From Pseudomonadota bacterium (GTDB lineage Bacteria > Pseudomonadota > Gammaproteobacteria > Burkholderiales > Burkholderiaceae), in the NCBI GenBank assembly GCA_029777935.1, contig JAKORH010000168.1, positions 3,161 to 67,160 of the forward strand: a stretch of DNA of 64,000 nt, given 5' to 3'. Position 1 is the first letter of the stretch. Each line of letters begins with the position of its first letter. The position numbers and the translations under genes were made by a program. Below, piece after piece: positions 40,299-51,080 of the stretch. The notes under the pieces were generated by a model that made no database searches, was not told the DNA's origin, and was given only the letters and a program-made list of their open reading frames with translations.

Positions 40299-40952
40299 CT
40301 ATGTCATGGCCTTTCGCACTTTGCGGCGAAACTGCGAAAAGAGTTGCCTTCGCTTGCCGAAGTACTTCGCCTGGATGCGTCTGTAATTGAGCACGAGCTC
40401 GCGCGCTTTAGTCTTCCCGATTGGAAACCCGCCCATCCGCAGAGTCATTGCCAGCGCGTCATCGAAGCTGCGCGCTCCTCCGGCGCGCATATGCTCGGCG
40501 ATCGCGCGGCTAAGTTCCACACCAAGCCTCCAGTCCCGCCACCGCCTGCGCGCGGTCGCCGACGTCGTGGGGGGCTTTATGTCAAAGAGCGTGTCGAGTG
40601 AATGCGGGCCGTGCTCTGTGCGAAAGCGGCCGATCCGTTCGACGAATGCCAGCGCACACCAGGTCGGGACCGGAACGACTTCTTCCGCCGCGAGCGTTAC
40701 AGCCTCTAACAGTGCAAACGTGTCGCCGCTCTCGTAGGCGCGTCGCAGTGATTCGAACGCCTCGGCCACTTGAACAAGAGAGCGCGCGCGCAATTCGCCG
40801 CGCTTCAAACCGAAGCGCCAATCGGTGCGGAACGCCAGCGCGCAAACCGCCCACGCGCGATCGAGCTTCTCGAGTTCATGCTCACGCTCGTTAAACGGAA
40901 CCTTTGCTTGTTCCGAAGAGCGCGTGCGCGCCGGATCCAGCTCGCCCATCAT
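40299..40952 (-). CDS. Hypothetical protein at the head of the element's minus-strand operon
   Basis: 217 residues, helical and charged, with no family recognised. Features: WAVCALAFRTDWRFGLKRGELRARSLVQVAEAFESLRRAYESGDTFALLEAVTLAAEEVVPVPTWCALAFVERI and a basic C-terminus (NYRRIQAKYFGKRRQLFSQFRRKVRKAM) that could bind nucleic acid. A GGGGGG stretch precedes the ATG-ATG start. It lies 51 bp upstream of alpA. Confidence 0.65.
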   Translation of the reverse strand: MMGELDPARTRSSEQAKVPFNEREHELEKLDRAWAVCALAFRTDWRFGLKRGELRARSLVQVAEAFESLRRAYESGDTFALLEAVTLAAEEVVPVPTWCALAFVERIGRFRTEHGPHSLDTLFDIKPPTTSATARRRWRDWRLGVELSRAIAEHMRAGGARSFDDALAMTLRMGGFPIGKTKARELVLNYRRIQAKYFGKRRQLFSQFRRKVRKAMT

Positions 40953-41570
40953 TCGCCCCCCTCGGCGAACCCCTGCAGAGAGAAAGCGCCGGCCGGCCAG
41001 GGAAGCCGGTTTTCGATCCGTCGATCTAGGCGCGCCGCGAGTCTACCGACTGCACCTGCAGGCGTCCTCGTCGCGATCGTCCGCGGTCAGGCGTTCGGAT
41101 ATCAACCGCCGCGCGATCGTGGCGCCTGCGTCTATCTGGCGAGCCCGCGGCCTCATTCATTGCCGGCGCCTGGAATGCGGCTGCTCCACTCAGCGCAGCT
41201 CACGCGCCGTTCCAGCTCGTCGGCCACCCCAAGGAGCGCCTCGACGCGATCAACCAGCCGCGCGACCTCGGAATGCATGGCACAGAACGCGGCGCGGGCG
41301 TCCCCGGTTTGTCCCCGGTTTGTCCCCGGCTTTTTTTGTGTCTGTAGGGGACACACAATGCAAGTATTCATGCGGCTTTCGGGGCAATCGCCCCTCGGTT
41401 CCCCGGCTCCCCTGTTTGTTAGAACGCCGGCCTCCGATTTCTTGCCGGCCCGCGCTCGCTCCGCTGACCCGGAACCCGGCACCGGCTCCGCTGCAGGGAT
41501 ATCAACGGGGGTACGCTTCCCGCTGCCTCGACCTCGCTTCAATGCTGGCGCTGCTTTCCGGCCGGCCCTA
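40953..41570. other. 618-bp right-end region of the element without a convincing gene
   Basis: Short frames exist on both strands, but none shows protein-like sequence I can support. Contents: an 11-bp tandem repeat (41300-41330), a T-run and a GTCCCC/GGGGAC inverted repeat (41322-41352), then attR. It probably holds the operon promoter and the right arm of the attachment region. Confidence 0.5.
41300..41330. repeat. 11-bp tandem repeat, about three copies
   Basis: GTCCCCGGTTT at 41300-41310 and 41311-41321, then a truncated GTCCCCGGC at 41322-41330, followed by seven T. GGGGAC at 41347-41352 is complementary to the repeat core, so a hairpin is possible. Confidence 0.8.
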
Positions 41571-41590
41571 GAGTCCTCTCCTGGGCACCA
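41571..41590 (+). repeat. Right attachment site (attR)
   Basis: GAGTCCTCTCCTGGGCACCA, an exact 20-bp copy of the tRNA-Leu 3' end at 27919-27938. The bases just before it do not complete a tRNA, so this is the duplicated fragment. Confidence 0.95.
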
Positions 41591-41596
41591 CGACGA

Positions 41597-41616
41597 AAGC
41601 CGGCTGCAGCCGGCTT
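41597..41616. terminator. Hairpin terminator, originally of tRNA-Leu, now beyond attR
   Basis: Perfect 8-bp stem AAGCCGGC / GCCGGCTT with TGCA loop, followed by CTTGTT. It begins 6 bp after attR and so stood right after the tRNA before insertion. It also lies 13 bp past the end of the convergent phosphoribosyltransferase gene and probably ends that transcript now. Confidence 0.75.
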
Positions 41617-41629
41617 CTTGTTGCGTCGT

Positions 41630-42142
41630 TCACGGCTGCCGCAACCGCGCTGCAAGCTGGTTGGGACGCAGCGCGTCGTACTCCTCGAACGGCTGGTGAA
41701 TCCACGGGCTCGTCGGCAGGTACTCGACGCGGAAATCGGGGCTGAATGCCGACGCCGCCTTGTGCCAGAGCACGGCGGTGCGGATCTCCGCGATCGCCGT
41801 GAAGCGCGCGCAAATGCGCTCGGTGACCCGCTGCAGCGTGACGCCCGAATCGACCAGATCGTCGACCAGCAGCACCTTGCCTTGCAGTTGCCCGCCGGTC
41901 ATCGTGATGTATTCAGCGATGTCGAGGCGGCCCTGCTGCGTACCTGCGGCTTCGCGATAGGAACTGGTCGCCAGGATTGCCAGCGGCCGGTCGAAGATGC
42001 GCGACAGCACGTCCCCGACGCGCAGGCCGCCGCGCGCGAGGCACAGGATGGCATCGAACCGGAAGCCGGATTCGTGGACCTGCAGCGCGAGCCGCTCGAT
42101 CAGGCGGTGATATTCGTCCCACGCGACATACAGGTGCTCCAT
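41630..42142 (-). CDS. Purine phosphoribosyltransferase (hypoxanthine/xanthine type)
   Basis: Type I phosphoribosyltransferase of 170 residues, predicted to salvage hypoxanthine, guanine or xanthine with PRPP. The PRPP-binding loop is VLLVDDLVDSGVTLQRV, preceded by FDAILCLARGGLRVGDVLSRIF. C-terminal YLPTSPWIHQPFEEYD is typical of this xanthine/hypoxanthine-like group. The ATG at 42142 follows purA by 10 bp, so salvage and AMP synthesis genes are co-transcribed. Exact base preference cannot be read from sequence. Confidence 0.88.
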   Translation of the reverse strand: MEHLYVAWDEYHRLIERLALQVHESGFRFDAILCLARGGLRVGDVLSRIFDRPLAILATSSYREAAGTQQGRLDIAEYITMTGGQLQGKVLLVDDLVDSGVTLQRVTERICARFTAIAEIRTAVLWHKAASAFSPDFRVEYLPTSPWIHQPFEEYDALRPNQLAARLRQP

Positions 42143-42152
42143 CCTTTTGCGC

Positions 42153-44617
<2,465 letters not shown>

Positions 44618-44635
44618 CGCTTCGGACCTATCCTC

Positions 44636-44821
44636 TTAGCTCGCGAGCCAGAACAGCAGCAGACCGATCAAGACCGAGGCCAGGCCGAAGAAGCGGATCT
44701 GCCCGTCCTTCAGCTGCATGACGCGGCGGAACAAGTCGCGCCACACGGCCGGCGCCGCCAGCGGCAGGATTCCCTCGATCACCAGCATCAGCGCCAGCGC
44801 CAGGAAGAACGTCGGCACCAT
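44636..44821 (-). CDS. DUF2065 small membrane protein
   Basis: 61 residues with two membrane helices (FFLALALMLVIEGILPLAAP and FFGLASVLIGLLLFWLAS). DUF2065 genes regularly sit between hflC and hisZ; a role with the HflKC complex is often guessed but not shown. The ATG overlaps the hflC stop by one base (TGATG), so it is translationally coupled. Confidence 0.92.
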   Translation of the reverse strand: MVPTFFLALALMLVIEGILPLAAPAVWRDLFRRVMQLKDGQIRFFGLASVLIGLLLFWLAS

Positions 44822-45705
44822 CAGCGCTTGGGCCGCTCCGCGCCCGGGCTCTTCATGTACCGGAAGAAGTCCGACGACGGATCGACGACCAGCACATCCG
44901 AGCGGTTGCGGAACGTGGAGCGGTACGCCTCGAGACTGCGATAGAAGGCGAAGAACTCGGGGTTCTGCCCGAACGCGGATGCGTAGATCGCCGAGGCCTT
45001 GGCATCGCCCTCGCCCTTGATCTTCTGCGCGTCGCGGTACGCCTCGGCCAGCAGCACCTCGCGCTGGCGATCGGCGTCGGCGCGGACCTTCTCGCTCTCG
45101 GCGGCGCCGATCGAGCGCTGCTCGTTCGCCACGCGCTTGCGCTCGGCCTCCATGCGGCGGAACACCGACTCGCTGATCTCGGGCACGAAGTCGACGCGCT
45201 TCAGCCGCACGTCGACGATCTGCACGCCGACCTCCTTGACCCGCTCCTGCACCGCGGCGCGGATCTCGTCCATCGCCTTGTCGCGCTCGCGCGAGGTGAC
45301 GTCATTGACGGTGCGCTTGTTGATCGCCTGGTTCATCGCGTCGCGCACCAGCGTCGAGATGCGCTCCTCGGCGGCGCGCTCGATGCCGCCGAAGCTGACC
45401 CAGTAGCGGCGCGGCTCCGCGATGCGCCACTTGATGAACGAATCGACCAGCAGGTTCTTCTTCTCGGACGTCTGCACGCGGTCGGACTGTGGCGTGTCGA
45501 TCGTCAGGATGCGCTTGTCGAGATAGACGACGTTCTGGAACGGCGGCGGCAGCTTGAAGTGCAGCCCGGGCTCCGCGATGACGTCCTTGATCTGGCCGAA
45601 CGCGAAGACGATCGCGTACTGGCGCTGATCGACGATGAACGCACACGAGCGCAGCAATACCACCGCCACGACGATGCTTGCCAGGGTGCCAACGAGCCGG
45701 TTCAT
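44821..45705 (-). CDS. hflC: HflC, FtsH-modulating SPFH/band-7 protein
   Basis: 294 residues. One N-terminal membrane helix (LASIVVAVVLLRSCAFIV), a band-7/SPFH domain (VDQRQYAIVFAFGQIKDVIAEPGLHFKLP) and a coiled-coil stalk (RMEAERKRVANEQRSIGAAESEKVRADADRQREVLLAEAYRDAQ). With HflK it forms a cage around FtsH hexamers that limits access of membrane substrates. It starts 8 bp after hflK. Confidence 0.96.
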   Translation of the reverse strand: MNRLVGTLASIVVAVVLLRSCAFIVDQRQYAIVFAFGQIKDVIAEPGLHFKLPPPFQNVVYLDKRILTIDTPQSDRVQTSEKKNLLVDSFIKWRIAEPRRYWVSFGGIERAAEERISTLVRDAMNQAINKRTVNDVTSRERDKAMDEIRAAVQERVKEVGVQIVDVRLKRVDFVPEISESVFRRMEAERKRVANEQRSIGAAESEKVRADADRQREVLLAEAYRDAQKIKGEGDAKASAIYASAFGQNPEFFAFYRSLEAYRSTFRNRSDVLVVDPSSDFFRYMKSPGAERPKR

Positions 45706-45713
45706 CGCGCCCC

Positions 45714-46958
45714 CTAGCGTGTCTCACGCTCGCGGCTGCGCTGGGCGTCGCGGCTGCGGCCTTCTGCCGCGGGCGCGGTCGGCTCGGGCGCCGGCGTCGC
45801 GGCCGGCCGCGCCGGCACCGCTTCGGCGGCCAATTGCTGCAGCAGCCGGTCGAGCGGCAGGTACAGCAACTGGTTGCTGGTCTTCGTGTCGATCAGCACC
45901 TTGGTCGCGTTGCTGAACACCTGCTGCATCGTCTCCAGGTACATGCGCTCGCGCGTGACTGCCGGCGCCTTGCTGTACTCGGACAGCACCTGGCGGAAGC
46001 GTGCGGCGTCGCCCTGCGCGGTCTCGGTCACGCGGGTGCGATAGCCCTCGGCTTCCTGCGTCAGGCGCGCAGCCAGGCCGCGCGCCTTCGGCACCACGTC
46101 GTTGGCGTACGCCTGCCCTTCGTTGATCTGGCGCTCGCGGTCCTGCGACGCCTTGACCGCATCGTCGAACGCCGCCTGCACCTGCTCGGGCGGCTGCGCG
46201 TTCTGGATCGCCACGGCCGATACGTAGATGCCGGTGCCGTAGCGGTCGAGCATCTCCTGCATGCGCTTGCGCACCTCGTCGGCGATCTCCTGCCGCGACT
46301 CGTACAGCACGCTGTCCATCATCTTGCGGCCGACGACCTCGCGCATCGCCGACTCGGCCGCCTGCGGCACCGCCTCGGTGGGGTTGCGGCTGTTGAACAG
46401 GTAATCGCGCGCACCGTCGGACCCTTCCTTGATCCGCCACTGCACGGTGAAGTGGATGTCGACGATGTTCTCGTCGTCGGTCAGCATCAGCGCTTCCTTC
46501 AGGCGGTCGGCGCGGCCGCGCGCGCCGATCTCGACCGTGCGCAGCTTCAGCACGTCGACGATTTCCTGCGACTGGATCGGCCAGGGCGCGCGCCAGCGGA
46601 AGCCCGCGGTCGTCGTTTCCGTATAGCGGCCGAACGTGGTGACCACGCCCACCTGCCCTTCCTGCACGATGTAGAAGCCGCTGCCCATCCAGATCACGAA
46701 GATGGCGGCAACGATGGCCAGCACGCCGATGCCGGCGCCGCGCGCATCGGGCCGGAAGCCGCCGCCGCGCCCGCCGCCCTCGCCGCCGCCGCCGCGCCGG
46801 CCGAACAGGCTGTTCAGCCGGCGGTTGAAGTCGCGCCAGAGTTCATCGAGGTCCGGCGGGCCCTCCTGTCCGCCCGGCTTGTTGGGGCGGCGCTGATCCT
46901 GGTTGCTGCTGTTTTCGGCGCCGCCGCCGCGGCCCCACTGCGGGTCGTTCAGCGACAT
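45714..46958 (-). CDS. hflK: HflK, FtsH-modulating SPFH/band-7 protein
   Basis: 414 residues. A Gly-rich N-terminus (with a GGGGEGGGRGGG run) comes before one membrane helix (IGVLAIVAAIFVIWMGSGFYIV), then an SPFH domain (GQVGVVTTFGRYTETTTAGFRWRAPWP), a long coiled coil and a Pro/Ala-rich tail. The ATG at 46958 (MSLNDPQWGRGGG) is the family's start; upstream codons are not conserved. It lies 64 bp downstream of hflX. Confidence 0.96.
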   Translation of the reverse strand: MSLNDPQWGRGGGAENSSNQDQRRPNKPGGQEGPPDLDELWRDFNRRLNSLFGRRGGGGEGGGRGGGFRPDARGAGIGVLAIVAAIFVIWMGSGFYIVQEGQVGVVTTFGRYTETTTAGFRWRAPWPIQSQEIVDVLKLRTVEIGARGRADRLKEALMLTDDENIVDIHFTVQWRIKEGSDGARDYLFNSRNPTEAVPQAAESAMREVVGRKMMDSVLYESRQEIADEVRKRMQEMLDRYGTGIYVSAVAIQNAQPPEQVQAAFDDAVKASQDRERQINEGQAYANDVVPKARGLAARLTQEAEGYRTRVTETAQGDAARFRQVLSEYSKAPAVTRERMYLETMQQVFSNATKVLIDTKTSNQLLYLPLDRLLQQLAAEAVPARPAATPAPEPTAPAAEGRSRDAQRSRERETR

Positions 46959-47022
46959 CGCAATGCCCGATCCGAGGAACATGAATGTGTTTTTCTGCCG
47001 CTCCCGGCAGCACGCCCGTCGA

Positions 47023-48201
47023 TCAGGCCGAAGTAGCCGCCGCAGATTCGAAATCAGGGAGTGACGCACCCGAGCGGGCGGTCCGCATGCACTCGGCAAT
47101 CGCCGCGCGCAAGAGATCGAGACCTGCGCCCGTCATCGCACTGACAGACACCGAAAGAATCCTACCATAGGGGTCGCGCTCGATCGCGGGCGCGCGCCCG
47201 GCAGCGTCGATCTTGTTGTACACGATCAACTGCGGCACCCGGTCGGCCCCGATTTCCTCCAGCACGCGCCCGACTTCCGCCATCTGGTCGTCGTGCGCGG
47301 GCGCGGCAGCATCGACCACGTGCAGCAGCAGGTCGGCTTCGACCGATTCCTCGAGCGTCGACTTGAACGCCTCGACGAGCTGGTGCGGCAGGCCGCGGAT
47401 GAAACCGACGGTGTCGGACAGCACGGCCTGCGCGTCGTCGGCGACGAAGCAGCGGCGCGAGGTCGTATCCAGGGTCGCGAATAACTGGTCGGCCGCGTAG
47501 CTCGACGCTCGCGTCAGCGCGTTGAACAGCGTCGACTTGCCGGCGTTCGTGTAGCCGACCAGCGACACCGAGAACACATCGCGCCGCGCGCGCGCGCGCC
47601 GCTGCGTGCGGCGCTGCCGATGCAGCGCCTTCAGCCGCTCGCGCAGCAGGCGCACGCGCGCGGCGATCATGCGGCGGTCCAGTTCGATCTGCTTCTCGCC
47701 CGGGCCGCCGGTCTTGCCGAGTCCGCCGCGCTGCCGCTCCAGGTGCGTCCATCCGCGCACCAGCCGCGTCGACAGATGTTCGAGCCGGGCGAGTTCGACC
47801 TGCAGCTTGCCTTCGCGGCTCTTGGCGCGCTGGCCGAAGATCTCCAGGATCAGCGCGGTGCGATCGAGGACCCAGGCGTTCAGCGCGCGTTCGAGATTGC
47901 GCTCCTGCGCCGGCGACAGGGCGACGTCGAAGATCACCACTCCCGCGCCGCACTCCTGTGCCTGCGCGCGCAACTCCTCGACCTTGCCGGCGCCGACGTA
48001 ATGCTGCGGATCGGGACGCTCGCGCCGCACCGGGATCTCGCCGCCGATCTCGAACCCCGCCGACGCAGCGAGCTGGTGCAGTTCGTTCAGCGCGTCGCGC
48101 GCCGAGTGTGCGCTCGCCGGACGGCGGTTTAGCGTGACGCTGACCAGCAGGGCACGGTCGTTGCGGTCGACCCGCCCCGTTTCGATCTGGAAGACGGTCA
48201 G
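47023..48201 (-). CDS. hflX: GTPase HflX, apparently using a CTG start
   Basis: About 392 residues. HflX splits or rescues stalled ribosomes. The N-terminal domain ([13 protein letters not shown] through [15 protein letters not shown]) precedes the helical linker with [15 protein letters not shown] and the G-domain (G1 [10 protein letters not shown]3 DTVGFI, G4 NKID). The conserved N-terminal domain runs upstream of the first GTG (48030) without any ATG, GTG or TTG in frame. The best start is CTG 48201, overlapping the hfq stop as CTGA, with GGAG 8 bases upstream. Using GTG 48030 would delete about 57 conserved-looking residues. Confidence 0.88.
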   Translation of the reverse strand: MTVFQIETGRVDRNDRALLVSVTLNRRPASAHSARDALNELHQLAASAGFEIGGEIPVRRERPDPQHYVGAGKVEELRAQAQECGAGVVIFDVALSPAQERNLERALNAWVLDRTALILEIFGQRAKSREGKLQVELARLEHLSTRLVRGWTHLERQRGGLGKTGGPGEKQIELDRRMIAARVRLLRERLKALHRQRRTQRRARARRDVFSVSLVGYTNAGKSTLFNALTRASSYAADQLFATLDTTSRRCFVADDAQAVLSDTVGFIRGLPHQLVEAFKSTLEESVEADLLLHVVDAAAPAHDDQMAEVGRVLEEIGADRVPQLIVYNKIDAAGRAPAIERDPYGRILSVSVSAMTGAGLDLLRAAIAECMRTARSGASLPDFESAAATSA

Positions 48202-48431
48202 GACGCCGTCTCCGCGCTCAGGTTGACCGGCCGCGCGGGCACGACGGTCGAGATGGCGTGCTTGTAGACCATCTGGGTGACGGTATTGCGCAGCAGGACG
48301 ACGTATTGGTCGAACGATTCGATCTGACCCTGCAGCTTGATGCCGTTCACCAGGTAGATCGACACCGGCACGTGCTCCTTGCGCAGCGCGTTCAGAAACG
48401 GGTCTTGTAGTAGTTGCCCTTTGTTGCTCAT
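48198..48431 (-). CDS. hfq: RNA chaperone Hfq
   Basis: 77-residue Sm-like protein that pairs small RNAs with mRNAs. The core is [49 protein letters not shown] (Sm1) and [16 protein letters not shown] (Sm2, with the YKHAI motif). The C-terminal tail is short. It is first gene of the hfq-hflX-hflK-hflC block and overlaps the hflX start. Confidence 0.99.
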   Translation of the reverse strand: MSNKGQLLQDPFLNALRKEHVPVSIYLVNGIKLQGQIESFDQYVVLLRNTVTQMVYKHAISTVVPARPVNLSAETAS

Positions 48432-48497
48432 TTGGACTCCGAAGGTTTCTTTTGATTCTGGCACCGCGAAACCACGTGGCGCCGGTGGTTGCAGGCG

Positions 48498-48527
48498 ATT
48501 AGATGCAGCCGGCGCACGAAAATTCAA
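48498..48527 (-). promoter_or_regulatory. Possible promoter of the hfq-hflXKC operon
   Basis: On the minus strand, TTGAAT (48527-48522) and TCTAAT (48503-48498) are 18 bp apart, in the 165-bp der-hfq gap. This is the AT-richest part of the gap and would give a 5' leader of about 60 nt. Confidence 0.45.
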
Positions 48528-48596
48528 TCTATCGGAAAAGGCCTACCCACGCTACCGCGCGGCGGCGCGAGCCTGTCCGGACGACGATTCGCCCTG

Positions 48597-49913
48597 TCAC
48601 GCATAAGGGTTCGCACTGGTGCGAAACTCGATCCGCAGCGGGGTTCCGTGCAGGTCGAATGTCTCGCGGAACCAACCCTCCAGATATCGCCGGTAGGCGT
48701 CGGGCACGCGGGCAAGCGAGTTGCCGTGGATCACGATCGTCGGCGGATTCTGCCCGCCCTGGTGCGCGTAGCGCATCTTCGGCCTCGAAGCGCCCGCGCG
48801 CGGCGGCAACTGACGTTCGACCGCCGCGTGCAGCGCGCGGGTGAGCTTCGGCGTCGGCAGCCGCGCGAACGCCGCACGGTGCGCGGCCGCGACCGACCGC
48901 ATGACCGCCGCCAACCCCGTGCCCTTCAGCGCCGAGATGTAGTGCACGCGCGCCCAGCGCAGGAAGTGCAGCTTGCGCTCCAGCTCGCGCTTGATGCAGC
49001 CGCGCTGATACTCGTCCAGTCCGTCCCACTTGTTCACGGCGATCACCAGCGCGCGGCCCTTGTCGAGGATGTAGCCGGCGATGTGGGCGTCTTGCTCGGC
49101 GATCTCGGCGGCACCATCGAGCAGCAGCACGGCGACGTGACACTGCTCGATCGCCTGCAGCGTCTTGACCACCGAGAACTTCTCGATTGTCTCGAACACC
49201 TTGCCGCGGCGGCGCAGGCCGGCGGTGTCGATCAGGCGGAACGCCTGGCCGCCGGACTCGAAGTCGACCTCGATCGCGTCGCGCGTGGTGCCCGGCTCGT
49301 CGAACGCGATCAGCCGCTCCTCGCCGAGCAGCGCGTTGACCAGCGTCGATTTGCCGACGTTGGGCCGGCCGACGATCGCCACGCGGACGCGCTGTGTGTC
49401 CGACGGTTCGGCCTCTTGTTCCCCGGCAAATCCCGCCAGCGCCTCGTCCATCAGCGCGGCGACGCCCTCGCCGTGTGCCGCCGAGACCGGATGCGGCTCA
49501 CCCAGCCCGAGTTCGTGGAACTCCGCGCTCGCCTCCGGCGGCAGGCCCTCGGCCTTGTTCGCGGCCAGCACCAGCCTGCGCGCGGTCTGCCGCAGTCTCT
49601 GCGCGATCCGGCGGTCCTGCGCCGTCAGGCCCTCGCGCGCGTCGACGACGAAGATCACGACGTCGCTCTCGGCGATCGCGAGCTCCGCCTGTTGCGCCAT
49701 CTCGCGCGCGATGCCGGACGCTCCCTGCGGCTCGAAGCCGCCGGTGTCGATCGCGAGATACGGCACCGGCCCCACGCGGCCATCGCCGTAGTGGCGATCG
49801 CGCGTCAGCCCGGGGAAGTCGGCGACCAGGGCGTCGCGCGTGCGAGTCAGACGGTTGAACAGCGTCGACTTGCCGACGTTCGGCCGTCCGACGATGGCGA
49901 CGACGGGCTTCAC
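48597..49913 (-). CDS. der: Ribosome assembly GTPase Der (EngA)
   Basis: 438 residues with two tandem G-domains: GRPNVGKST at about residues 9-17 and again near 185 ([20 protein letters not shown]). Each has a DTGG/DTAG switch, and NKxx motifs follow (AANKAEG, VNKWDG). A C-terminal KH-like domain ends in FRTSANPYA. Needed for 50S subunit maturation. It lies 42 bp downstream of bamB in the conserved bamB-der order. Confidence 0.98.
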   Translation of the reverse strand: MKPVVAIVGRPNVGKSTLFNRLTRTRDALVADFPGLTRDRHYGDGRVGPVPYLAIDTGGFEPQGASGIAREMAQQAELAIAESDVVIFVVDAREGLTAQDRRIAQRLRQTARRLVLAANKAEGLPPEASAEFHELGLGEPHPVSAAHGEGVAALMDEALAGFAGEQEAEPSDTQRVRVAIVGRPNVGKSTLVNALLGEERLIAFDEPGTTRDAIEVDFESGGQAFRLIDTAGLRRRGKVFETIEKFSVVKTLQAIEQCHVAVLLLDGAAEIAEQDAHIAGYILDKGRALVIAVNKWDGLDEYQRGCIKRELERKLHFLRWARVHYISALKGTGLAAVMRSVAAAHRAAFARLPTPKLTRALHAAVERQLPPRAGASRPKMRYAHQGGQNPPTIVIHGNSLARVPDAYRRYLEGWFRETFDLHGTPLRIEFRTSANPYA

Positions 49914-49955
49914 GTCCGAGGGGCCGGTTTTCGGGAGTCGGGTTTCGGCTTCGGG

Positions 49956-51080
49956 CTAGCGCCGCGGAGTCAGCAGCGCGAGCGTGCCGTCCTGCGTCAG
50001 CGCGACCACGCCGTCGGCCCAGCGCTGCGGGCGCGCAACGATCGGGCTGGAGTCGACCTGCACGCGCGCCACGAACTCGCCGTCGCTGCCGAGGAAATGG
50101 ATGTAGCCGGCGAAGTCGCCCACCGCGGCGCCGGAAGGCAGTGCCAGCGGCGTGGTGACCGCGCGCCACGCGAGCCTGGTGTTGCGCCACAGGCTCGCGC
50201 CATCGCGCGCGAACGCCTGCACGTTCGAACCATTGTCGACCGCGTACAGGACGCGCTCGTTCATCGACACGCCGCCGCGCGCCGACAGTTCGCGCGCCCA
50301 GTGCAGGTTGCCGTTGGCCGCGTCCGCGCACATGACGCGTCCCTGGAACGAGGCCGCGCAGGCGTCGCGCGCATCGACAGCGATCGGTCCGAGGACGTCG
50401 TTCAGCCGCTCGACCTCGGTCGTCCCCTTCGGTTCCGAGACGATCGCCTCCCAGCGCGCGGCGCCGTTGGCGAGCGCCAACGCGACCAGTCGACCGCCCG
50501 GAAAGCCGACCAGGACGCTGTCGCCGGCAAACGCCATCTCCGTCGACGCGCGCAACGTCAGCGGCGGCGTCTGGCGCTGGTAGATCCAGCGGCGCTTGCC
50601 GGTATCCGCCTCGTAGGCGGCGACGCGGTGGTCGGTCGAGCGCACCAGCACCAACCCGCGGCCCACCAACGGCGGCGCGAGCACGTCGCTCGTGGCCTGC
50701 GCACGCCACTGTGCCTTGCCGTCGGCGCCGAACGCGACCATCTCCCCGCGCGGGGTGGCTGCCGCGACCACGAAGCCGTCGCTGCCGACGCCGGCTGCGA
50801 GCGGCCCGTCGGCCGACGCGCGCCATACGCTCGCGCCGCTGTGCGGATCGACGCGCACCAGCGTGCCGTCGGCGCTGGCCGCGTAGATCGCGTTCTCGAC
50901 CACCGCCGGCTGCAGGAACGTGCCGCGGCCGCTGCCGACCGAGAGGCGCCACGTCACCCGTACGTCGAGACTGGTCTTGAATTCGGTCAGTTCGGCCGGT
51001 TTGCTGGTCGGGCTGCTCGACGAACAGCCCGCCGCCAGCGCTGCCGCCCCGGGCAGCCACAGGAATTCGCGCCGTCTCAT
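49956..51080 (-). CDS. bamB: Outer-membrane assembly lipoprotein BamB
   Basis: Beta-propeller lipoprotein (374 residues) of the BAM complex. The signal has a lipobox (ALAAGC at residues 14-19) after MRRREFLWLPG; the RRREFL segment resembles a twin-arginine motif, which is unusual for BamB. PQQ-like propeller repeats follow (for example GTLVRVDPHSGASVWRA, YEADTGKRRWIYQ and CADAANGNLHWAREL). The ATG region overlaps the yfgM stop (ATGA). Confidence 0.95.
   Translation of the reverse strand: MRRREFLWLPGAAALAAGCSSSSPTSKPAELTEFKTSLDVRVTWRLSVGSGRGTFLQPAVVENAIYAASADGTLVRVDPHSGASVWRASADGPLAAGVGSDGFVVAAATPRGEMVAFGADGKAQWRAQATSDVLAPPLVGRGLVLVRSTDHRVAAYEADTGKRRWIYQRQTPPLTLRASTEMAFAGDSVLVGFPGGRLVALALANGAARWEAIVSEPKGTTEVERLNDVLGPIAVDARDACAASFQGRVMCADAANGNLHWARELSARGGVSMNERVLYAVDNGSNVQAFARDGASLWRNTRLAWRAVTTPLALPSGAAVGDFAGYIHFLGSDGEFVARVQVDSSPIVARPQRWADGVVALTQDGTLALLTPRR

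Larger units (their letters stand above)
27939..41590. mobile_element. Integrated element of about 13.65 kb at tRNA-Leu: phage-satellite-like or eroded prophage
   Basis: Bounded by exact 20-bp direct repeats, with a P4-type integrase reading away from the tRNA. The rest is a mostly minus-strand operon: hypothetical protein, AlpA, TOPRIM/DUF927 primase, AlpA-like HTH, four small or unknown genes, possible tail chaperone, gp10-like protein, tape measure, S49 peptidase and two regulators. No terminase, portal, capsid, major tail, baseplate or lysis gene is recognisable. Removing the element would place tRNA-Leu directly in front of the hairpin terminator at 41597 and restore a normal host locus between rnr and the phosphoribosyltransferase gene. 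Confidence 0.93.

Noticed and set aside
41153..41542. 129-codon minus-strand frame at the element's right end
   Set aside because: Covers the tandem repeat and T-run and looks like low-complexity noise; only its last 40 residues are at all protein-like, which is not enough to call.
41540..41590. Second tRNA-Leu at the right junction
   Set aside because: Only the 20-bp 3' fragment is present; the sequence upstream does not form D or anticodon arms.
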